This document shows positions 58,079 to 64,000 of a stretch of DNA of 64,000 bases, piece after piece (within the stretch, counting starts at the first letter, position 1; every line of letters starts with the position of its first letter). The position numbers and the translations under genes were made by a program. This stretch comes from Conexibacter sp. SYSU D00693. Lineage in GTDB: Bacteria; Actinomycetota; Thermoleophilia; Solirubrobacterales; Solirubrobacteraceae. Location of the stretch: the NCBI RefSeq assembly GCF_017084525.1, contig NZ_CP070950.1:1054001-1118000 (forward strand). The letters are read 5' to 3'. The notes below the pieces were generated by a model. It was not told the DNA's origin. It did not search any database and saw only the letters and a program-made list of their open reading frames with translations.

Positions 58079-59355
58079 TCGTCGATCCCCGCGTCGCGGC
58101 GGGCCTCCTCGGCGAGCATCTCGCCGTCGAGGTTCAGGCCCTGGTGGTGGTAGGTGTGGCCCATCCGCTCGGCCTTCGTGCGCAGGTAGGCCTCGTTGTG
58201 CGGGTTGGGGATCGGGTCGATCGGCACCTGCGCCGAGACGCTCAGCCCGTAGCCCTGCAGGCCGTGGATCTTCTTGGGGTTGTTCGTGAGGATCCGGATC
58301 GACGTCAGCCCGAGGTCCACGAGGATCTGGGCGCCGATGCCGTAGTCGCGCAGGTCGGCCGGCAGGCCGAGCTTGAGGTTGGCGTCGACGGTGTCGTAGC
58401 CCTCCTCCTGCAGCTTGTAGGCCTTGAGCTTGTTGAGCAGGCCGATGCCGCGGCCCTCCTGGGCGAGGTAGAGCAGCACGCCCTCGCCCTCGGTCTCGAT
58501 CATCGCCAGCGCGTTCTCGAGCTGCTGGCCGCAGTCGCAGCGCAGCGAGTGGAAGACGTCGCCCGTCAGGCACTCGGAGTGCACGCGCACGAGCACGTCC
58601 TCCTTGCCGGCGACGTCGCCCTTGACCAGCGCGACGTGGTGCTTGTCGTCGACCAGCGACCGGTAGCCGACCGCGGTGAACTCGCCGAACGCCGTGGGCA
58701 TGCGCGCCTCGGCGACCCGCTCCACCAGCCGGTCGTGCTGCCGGCGGTAGGCGATGAGGTCGGCGATGGTGATCATCTTCAGGCCGTGCTTGGCGCAGTA
58801 GGCCTGGAGGTCGTCGACCCGGGCCATCGACCCGTCCTCGTTCTGGATCTCGCAGATCACGCCGGCGGGGATGCAGCCCGCCAGGCGCGCGAGGTCGACC
58901 GACGCCTCGGTGTGGCCCGTGCGCTCGAGCACGCCGCCGGCCTTGGCCTTGAGCGGGTGCACGTGGCCGGGGACCACGATGTCGTCCGGGCCCTTGGCCG
59001 GGTCGACGGCGGTGAGCATCGTCGTGGCCTGGTCGGCGGTCGAGATGCCCGTGGTGACGCCCTCGCGGGCCTCGATCGTGACGGTGAACGGCGTCTCGTG
59101 GGCCGACTCGTTCTTCAGCGTCATGAGCTCGAGGCCGAGCTCCTCGCAGCGCTCCGGGGTCAGGGCGAGGCAGATCCAGCCGCCCGCCTGGCGCGTCATG
59201 AAGTTGATCGCGTCGGGCGTGACGAACTCGGCCGCCATGACGAGGTCGCCCTCGTTCTCGCGGTCCTCGTCGTCGACGACGACGACCATCCTGCCCGCGG
59301 CGATGTCCTCCAGCGCCTCCTCGACGGTGGCGAAGGTCCGGGTCGGTGCGCTCAT
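58075..59355 (-). CDS. ribBA: Bifunctional DHBP synthase / GTP cyclohydrolase II
   Basis: A 426-residue fusion. The DHBP synthase half (about 1-205) has [32 protein letters not shown] and [12 protein letters not shown]. The GTP cyclohydrolase II half has [20 protein letters not shown] (zinc cysteines) and [20 protein letters not shown]. It supplies both precursors for riboflavin. The start overlaps the ribE stop (ATGA). Confidence 0.97.
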   Translation of the reverse strand: MSAPTRTFATVEEALEDIAAGRMVVVVDDEDRENEGDLVMAAEFVTPDAINFMTRQAGGWICLALTPERCEELGLELMTLKNESAHETPFTVTIEAREGVTTGISTADQATTMLTAVDPAKGPDDIVVPGHVHPLKAKAGGVLERTGHTEASVDLARLAGCIPAGVICEIQNEDGSMARVDDLQAYCAKHGLKMITIADLIAYRRQHDRLVERVAEARMPTAFGEFTAVGYRSLVDDKHHVALVKGDVAGKEDVLVRVHSECLTGDVFHSLRCDCGQQLENALAMIETEGEGVLLYLAQEGRGIGLLNKLKAYKLQEEGYDTVDANLKLGLPADLRDYGIGAQILVDLGLTSIRILTNNPKKIHGLQGYGLSVSAQVPIDPIPNPHNEAYLRTKAERMGHTYHHQGLNLDGEMLAEEARRDAGIDE

Positions 59356-59945
59356 CGGACGTGCGCTCCGACGAGCTTCTCGACGTACTTGGCCACGATG
59401 TCGACCTCCAGGTTCACGATGCGATCGGGCGCTGCCGCGCCCAGGGTGGTGCGCTCGAGCGTCTCGGGGATCAGCGAGACGTCGAAGCCGTCGTCGTCGA
59501 CGCGGGCGACGGTGAGCGAGACGCCGTCGACGCAGACCGAGCCCTTCTCGACGACGTAGCGCAGCAGCTCGGGCGCCGCCGCGACCGTCACGACGCGGGC
59601 GAAGCCGTCCTCGCGGACCGCCGCGACGGTCCCCGTGCCGTCGACGTGGCCCTGGACGAGGTGGCCGCCGAGGCGCGCGCCGGCCTTCATGGCCAGCTCG
59701 AGGTTCACCGTCCCGCCCACCTCCACCGCGCCCAGCGACGTGCGCCGCAGCGTCTCGTGCATGGCGTCGGCGGTGAAGACGTCGCCGTCGATCGTCGTCG
59801 CCGTCAGGCAGCAGCCATTGACGGCGATCGAGTCGCCCAGCCCGAGCTCCGCGGTCAGGCGGGTGCGGACGGTGAGGCGGGCGCCGTCGTCCGTGGCGTC
59901 GCGGGCGACGACCGTGCCCAGGTCTTCGACGAGGCCGGTGAACAC
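59352..59945 (-). CDS. ribE: Riboflavin synthase, alpha subunit
   Basis: A 197-residue protein from a GTG, beginning [10 protein letters not shown], with two lumazine-binding repeats ([29 protein letters not shown] and [20 protein letters not shown]). It turns two lumazines into riboflavin. Its stop overlaps the ribBA start, and it lies 4 bp after ribD. Confidence 0.96.
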   Translation of the reverse strand: MFTGLVEDLGTVVARDATDDGARLTVRTRLTAELGLGDSIAVNGCCLTATTIDGDVFTADAMHETLRRTSLGAVEVGGTVNLELAMKAGARLGGHLVQGHVDGTGTVAAVREDGFARVVTVAAAPELLRYVVEKGSVCVDGVSLTVARVDDDGFDVSLIPETLERTTLGAAAPDRIVNLEVDIVAKYVEKLVGAHVR

Positions 59946-59949
59946 CTGC

Positions 59950-61068
59950 TCACCACTCCCGCAGCCGGGCGCGGATGAGGACGTCCTCGTCCGAGCGCTC
60001 GCACTCGAGGGTCAGGGCCCGCAGCGCGTCGCCGATGCGCTCGACGCCCTCGCCCTCGAGCGGGTCGCGCGCGGCGGCCCCGCCGAGCAGCAGCGGCGCG
60101 AGGAAGAGGCGGACCTCGTCGATCTCGCCGGCGTCGAGGAAGGCGCCCGCCAGGTGCGGGCCGCCCTCGAGCAGCAGCGACGTGACGCCGGCCTCGCCGA
60201 GCTGGTCGAGCGCCGAGCGCACGCGCGCAGGCTCGTTCTCGCCGGCGGCGACGATGAGGTCGGCCCCGGCGGACTCCAGCGCGTCCGTCGCGCTGCGCGG
60301 CGCGGCACGCGAGACGACGACGGTGAGCGGGAGCTCCGGGGCCTCGGAGACGAGCTTGGAGTCCAGCGGCAGGCGGCCCGTGGCGTCGAACACGACGCGC
60401 CGCGGCTGGCGGTGGACGTCCGGGATGCGCGCGGTGAGCTGCGGGTCGTCGGCCAGCGCCGTGCCGATGCCCACCACGACCGCGTCGACGGTGGAGCGCC
60501 AGCGGTGCGAGACGGCGCGCGAGCCCTCGCCGGAGATCCACTTCGAGTCGCCCGTGCGGGTCGCGACCTTGCCGTCGAGCGTCATCGCCGACTTGAAGAG
60601 CACCCACGGGCGCCCGGTGCGCGCGTGCTTGCGGAAGGCCTGGTTCTGCAGCCGCGCCTTGGCGGCGAGCTCCCCGCCCGCCACGTCGACGGTGATGCCC
60701 TCGTCGCGCAGGATCCCGAGGCCGCGGCCCGAGGCCTTCTCCGTCGGGTCGTCCGCCGCGACGACGACGCGCTTGATGCCGGCCTCGACGATCGCGTCGG
60801 TGCACGGCGGCGTCTTGCCGTGGTGGCAGCAGGGCTCGAGCGAGACGTAGATCGTCGCGCCAGCCAGGTCGCGGTCGCCGCACGCGCCGATGGCGGCGCG
60901 CTCGGCGTGCGGGCCGCCGAAGCGCTCGTGCCAGCCCTCCCCCACGACCTCGCCGTCCTGGACCACGACGGCCCCGACGACGGGGTTCGGCGTGACGCGG
61001 CCGAGCCCACGCTCGGCGAGCTCGATGGCGCGCGCGAGGTGGAGGTGGTCGGTCTCGGTCCGGAGCAC
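59950..61068 (-). CDS. ribD: Bifunctional deaminase/reductase RibD
   Basis: About 372 residues from a GTG at 61068. The N-terminal deaminase has PNPVVGAVVVQDGEVVGEGW, HAERAAIG and EPCCHHGKTPPC (zinc). The C-terminal reductase has LFKSAMTLDGKVATRTGDSK and LLEGGPHLAGAFL. It carries out two steps of riboflavin synthesis. It is the first gene of the operon ribD-ribE-ribBA-ribH. The upstream region holds a 104-bp tandem repeat and no recognisable FMN riboswitch. Confidence 0.96.
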   Translation of the reverse strand: MLRTETDHLHLARAIELAERGLGRVTPNPVVGAVVVQDGEVVGEGWHERFGGPHAERAAIGACGDRDLAGATIYVSLEPCCHHGKTPPCTDAIVEAGIKRVVVAADDPTEKASGRGLGILRDEGITVDVAGGELAAKARLQNQAFRKHARTGRPWVLFKSAMTLDGKVATRTGDSKWISGEGSRAVSHRWRSTVDAVVVGIGTALADDPQLTARIPDVHRQPRRVVFDATGRLPLDSKLVSEAPELPLTVVVSRAAPRSATDALESAGADLIVAAGENEPARVRSALDQLGEAGVTSLLLEGGPHLAGAFLDAGEIDEVRLFLAPLLLGGAAARDPLEGEGVERIGDALRALTLECERSDEDVLIRARLREW

Positions 61069-61125
61069 GGGCGAGGACCGGATTCTAGGGACGGGCAGCC
61101 TGAGGGCCCGCGCGGCTGCGGCTGC

Positions 61126-61408
61126 GGGCCGCATCGTCATCCCCGTGCAGGAAGAGGGGCAGGCACACTGCGCCAGCACCGGCCTGGCCCGGTGACGCTG
61201 CGAAGGGCGCGAGGCGCGACTGCGCCTGAGGGCCGGATCGTCGTCCCCGTGCAGGAAGAGGGGCAGGCACAGTGCGCCAGCACGGGCCTGGCCCGGTGAC
61301 GCTGCGAAGGGCGCGAGGCGCGACTGCGCCTGAGGGCCGGATCGTCGTCCCTGGCGAGGAAGAGGGGCAGGCACAGTGCGCCAGCACGGGCCTGGCCCGA
61401 TGACGCTG
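61126..61408. repeat. 104-bp tandem repeat, about 2.7 copies
   Basis: Copies start at 61126, 61230 and 61334. The first two are complete and nearly identical, and the third degenerates after about 75 bp. Each carries AGGAAGAGGGGCAGGCAC and the palindrome CGGGCC-T-GGCCCG. It fills the 361-bp gap between the GT39-like gene stop and ribD start and contains no convincing gene. Confidence 0.85.
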
Positions 61409-61410
61409 CC

Positions 61411-61430
61411 AGGGGCGGCGAGGCGCCCCT
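61411..61430 (-). terminator. Hairpin at the end of the GT39-like gene
   Basis: Arms AGGGGCG (61411-61417) and CGCCCCT (61424-61430) with a 6-nt loop. The stem begins at the last base of the stop codon on the minus strand. No T-run. Confidence 0.55.
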
Positions 61431-63220
61431 CAGGCGCAGTCGCGCAGGTGGTAGACCCACATGGTCGGCCCCGGCCGGTGGTAGTCGAGCGGGTAGAAGT
61501 CGAAGGACCAGTCGAAGTTGAACTCGACGGGGCCCTTGCCCTTCTTGTACGGCGAGGCCTTGTAGGCGACGTCGGCGCGGCGCTCGAGCTCGCGGTAGTA
61601 GGCCAGCGCCCGCGGGACGACCTCGGGCTCGACCTCCGCGCGCCCGCGCTGGGTGGAGCCGACGACGACCCAGCAGTAGCCCTGCTCGACGTACTCGTCC
61701 ACGAGCTCCGGGAACAGCGTGCGCTCGTAGTCCTCGATGTTCACGATGCGCCCGGGCGGCGGCAGCTCGGTGCCGTCGTTGGCGAGCAGCGAGCGGCTCG
61801 TGGGGTACTTGACCCAGCGGTTGCCGTTGGCCGTCAGCGGCGACGGGTCGCCGACGTCCTGCGCCCAGCCGTCGGGCACCACCGGCTCGACCACGACCTT
61901 GGTCTTGACCGGGACGTTGGCGACGAACCACTCCCGGGTCATGTTGCGCGTGTCCTCGCGGGAGAGGACCTGCGCGATGTGCACCGAGGCGACGGCCGCC
62001 TGGCCACAGAGCAGGACCGCCGCGATGGCGTAGAACGTCGGGCGGAACATCGGCGCGCGGCGTGCCGCCCAGCGCACCGCCTCGACCGCGAAGTACGCGC
62101 CGAGCAGGCAGACGATCGGGAAGACCGGCATGAGCCAGCGCCCGAAGAAGCGCTCCTGCGAGCCCATGAACAGCACGAAGAGCAGCGGCGCCGGGGCCAG
62201 GACGTAGACCAGGCGGCGCTCGTCGCGGAACAGGGCCACGACGCCGGCGACCGCCGCGATCAGCGGCACGTAGCCCAGGCCCCACGTGAAGGTCCACAGG
62301 TAGTAGCGGACGCCGTTCTCCTCGGTCAGGCCGAGCTTGCCCAGCGCGTCGTCGGCCACCGTCGTCTGGTGGTTGAGGCCGTCCATGAACGCGTCCCAGT
62401 CCAGGACGGCGTACGGGTTGGCCACGACGAAGGCCAGGACGGAGCACGCGCCCGCGACGACCAGGCCGCGCAGCGCCGGGCGGTGGCCCTCCGGCGCGAG
62501 GAACTGCGCGAGCGTCGCGCCCAGCAGCGGCAGCAGGACGATGCCGCCCGTGTACTTCGTCGCGCAGGCCAGGCCGATGCCGAGGCCGGCCACGGCGTAG
62601 TCGCCGAGGCGCCCCATCCGCAGCACCCCGGCGACGCCCCACAGCGCCAGGGAGATCGGCGCGAGCGTCGGGACGTCGTTGAGCGCGAGGTGCGAGTAGA
62701 AGGTCGGCAGGAACGCGACGCCCAGCAGCGCCGCCCCGAGCAGGCCGACCCGGCGGTCGAAGAGCCGTGCGCCGGCGAGGTACAGCAGCCACACCGCGAG
62801 CGTCCCGCACGCTGCCGCCGCCACGCGCGCGACGACGAAGACCTCGGTGGGGTCCGAGGCGTACTGGGCCGAGACGCCCTCACGGCCGCCGAACCACACG
62901 TCGAAGACGATGTGCAGCAGGTACGTGTAGGCGGGCGGGTTGACGAAGTAGTCCGGGTTCCACCCGTGCCCGAAGAGCCCGATCGCCTTCGGGACGAAGT
63001 GCGCGTTCTCGTCGGCGTTGAACGCGTAGGGCATGCCGTGGTCGGCGCCCCAGACGCGCAGGACGAACGTCCCGACGAGCAGGACCCCGACCGCGAGGCC
63101 CCAGCGCCAGCTCCAGCCGGCGGCGGCCCGGCGCACGGCCGCGGCGGCGCGGTTGGGCGCCGGCGGCTGCGCGCGCGCCGGTGCGGCCTCGTCGCGCAGC
63201 GAACGGACGTCAACCGCCAC
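61430..63220 (-). CDS. GT39/ArnT-like membrane glycosyltransferase
   Basis: About 596 residues from a GTG at 63220, with GAGGGA 6 nt upstream; a GTG at 63238 is less likely. After a short cytoplasmic, Pro/Arg-rich part, about ten to twelve hydrophobic helices follow. The first periplasmic loop has FNADENAHFVPK, with the Asp-Glu pair typical of GT39/PMT-like (GT-C) enzymes that use lipid-linked sugar donors. A soluble C-terminal domain of about 180 residues (FVANVPVKTKVVVEPVVPDG, LDYHRPGPTMWVYHL) is outside. The target may be a cell-wall glycan or protein. It overlaps the preceding membrane gene by 11 bp. Confidence 0.85.
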   Translation of the reverse strand: MAVDVRSLRDEAAPARAQPPAPNRAAAAVRRAAAGWSWRWGLAVGVLLVGTFVLRVWGADHGMPYAFNADENAHFVPKAIGLFGHGWNPDYFVNPPAYTYLLHIVFDVWFGGREGVSAQYASDPTEVFVVARVAAAACGTLAVWLLYLAGARLFDRRVGLLGAALLGVAFLPTFYSHLALNDVPTLAPISLALWGVAGVLRMGRLGDYAVAGLGIGLACATKYTGGIVLLPLLGATLAQFLAPEGHRPALRGLVVAGACSVLAFVVANPYAVLDWDAFMDGLNHQTTVADDALGKLGLTEENGVRYYLWTFTWGLGYVPLIAAVAGVVALFRDERRLVYVLAPAPLLFVLFMGSQERFFGRWLMPVFPIVCLLGAYFAVEAVRWAARRAPMFRPTFYAIAAVLLCGQAAVASVHIAQVLSREDTRNMTREWFVANVPVKTKVVVEPVVPDGWAQDVGDPSPLTANGNRWVKYPTSRSLLANDGTELPPPGRIVNIEDYERTLFPELVDEYVEQGYCWVVVGSTQRGRAEVEPEVVPRALAYYRELERRADVAYKASPYKKGKGPVEFNFDWSFDFYPLDYHRPGPTMWVYHLRDCA

Positions 63221-64000
63221 CCGCGGTCCCTCCCCCACAGGCGACGTAGGCCCCGTAGTGGCGGGAAGCGCCCACGAACCGGAATCCTGCCATGGGGATG
63301 TTGTCGAAGACGTCGTCCGACCGCTCGACGAGCGCCTGGCGCAGCAGGGCGCTGCGCTCGGTGACGTAGAGGGCCACGCCGCGACGCTCCGTGCGGTCCT
63401 GCTCGGGGTCGCTGCGGGCGATGACGCCGGACTCGGGCGCGTCGAGGACCCAGCGGACCTCGGGCACGAGCTTGTGGTTGGGCACGGAGACCGGCCCGCA
63501 CGCCCGGCCGTCCTGCACCGCCGGGCGGTCCAGCAGCGCGACGAGCGAGCTGTGGGTGGCGCCGCGCAGGTCCAGCTCGCGGTCGAAGGAGCCGAACTGC
63601 ACGTGGGTCGCGGTGAAGATCGCCCCGTAGGCCACGACGACGACCGACAGCCCCATCCACGCCCGCCGCACCAGGCCGGCTCGACCGTCGCTGCGCAGCA
63701 TCGTCCACCCCGCCAGCGCGACCGCCGCGAAGAGCATCGTCATGAGCGCGGGGACCAGCAGGTAGCGGTCGATGACCGACAGCCCCGCGACGCCGACCAT
63801 GACGAACGTCAGGGTCCCGATGAGCCACAGCGCCAGCGGCATCGCCAGCCGCCGTGGGGCGAACCACAGCGCCAGCCCGAAGCCCACGATCCCGCCGTAG
63901 ACCACCGGGGCCTTGGCGAGGTTGAAGAAGAAGTCCTGCATCGCGCCGGGGACCTCGGAGAGGCCCTTCGTGCGCCCGAGCTCCTCGGCCAGGCCGGTGG
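63210..64000 (-). CDS. Membrane glycosyltransferase-like protein, C-terminal part
   Basis: The frame continues to the window edge (TGLAEELGRTKGLSEVPGAM before the first internal Met), so the N-terminus is cut off. About 263 residues are visible: at least three hydrophobic helices (PVVYGGIVGFGLALWFAP, AMPLALWLIGTLTFVMVGVA, LLVPALMTMLFAAVALAGW) and a C-terminal soluble domain with GVALYVTERSALLRQALV. The helix pattern and the C-terminal outside domain match the neighbouring GT39-like protein, so it may be a paralogue. It overlaps that gene by 11 bp. Confidence 0.75.
   Translation of the reverse strand, partial: TGLAEELGRTKGLSEVPGAMQDFFFNLAKAPVVYGGIVGFGLALWFAPRRLAMPLALWLIGTLTFVMVGVAGLSVIDRYLLVPALMTMLFAAVALAGWTMLRSDGRAGLVRRAWMGLSVVVVAYGAIFTATHVQFGSFDRELDLRGATHSSLVALLDRPAVQDGRACGPVSVPNHKLVPEVRWVLDAPESGVIARSDPEQDRTERRGVALYVTERSALLRQALVERSDDVFDNIPMAGFRFVGASRHYGAYVACGGGTAGGG

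Noticed and set aside
61126-61408. FMN riboswitch (GGGGCAGG similarity in the repeat)
   Set aside because: The conserved RFN segments such as GACCGGCGGT are missing, and the similarity repeats every 104 bp.
61126-61408. CRISPR array
   Set aside because: The unit is 104 bp with no short repeat-spacer pattern, and no cas genes are nearby.

Overview
The window is chromosomal DNA from a very GC-rich bacterium. Codons end almost always in G or C, GTG and TTG starts are frequent, and neighbouring genes often overlap by four bases (GTGA or ATGA). The gene set points to the Actinomycetota, most likely the class Thermoleophilia (Solirubrobacter, Conexibacter or Patulibacter-like): a SepIVA/DivIVA-like coiled-coil gene beside coaD, a WhiG/FliA-type sigma factor, an EF-G2 paralogue, an HxlR repressor with a DHA2 exporter, and acidic-tailed ribosomal proteins. 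The placement is inference from gene content, since no rRNA gene is present. No tRNA, rRNA, CRISPR array, insertion sequence or prophage was seen. Most genes lie on the minus strand.

Layout. 0-6 kb: the end of a Gly-rich protein, then a minus-strand run of XerC/D recombinase, sigma factor, EF-G2, a zinc-ribbon protein, a small protein and an RNase H-like protein. 6-14 kb: an L,D-transpeptidase, an epimerase and acyltransferase pair, a HAD nucleotidase, an alpha/beta hydrolase, ilvD and two small unknowns. 14-18 kb: thiD, dprA, comM and divergent yraN. 18-24 kb: the ribosome and secretion operon ffh-rpsP-khpA-rimM-trmD-rplS-lepB-rnhB. 24-29 kb: an MFS exporter with a divergent HxlR regulator and paired operators, an O-methyltransferase, SPFH and NfeD genes, ftsY and a GNAT gene.

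29.4-40.6 kb is an accessory island of exported proteins set between the ftsY/GNAT block and smc. It holds a repetitive surface protein, two divergent LuxR-type regulators with similar palindromes in the nearby non-coding DNA, a CAP-domain protein overlapping one regulator, a 1445-residue Rhs/YD-repeat protein with a short cysteine-rich C-terminal tail followed by a 61-residue two-helix membrane protein (a candidate toxin and immunity pair), and an FG-GAP beta-propeller protein. The Rhs cassette uses visibly more A and T than its surroundings. This is the most likely place for an undescribed system.

40.7-55.4 kb is core again: smc, rnc (with two catalytic acidic residues apparently replaced), acpP, plsX, rpmF, a GNAT pair on the opposite strand, yceD, an acyl-CoA synthetase behind a 25-bp palindrome, sepIVA-like, coaD, rsmD, recG, a DAK2-domain kinase and rpmB. 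55.4-64 kb: a membrane Ser/Thr kinase with a palindromic repeat inside its reading frame, a small membrane protein, the riboflavin operon ribD-ribE-ribBA-ribH, a 104-bp tandem repeat, and two membrane proteins of a GT39-like glycosylation locus, the last cut by the window edge.
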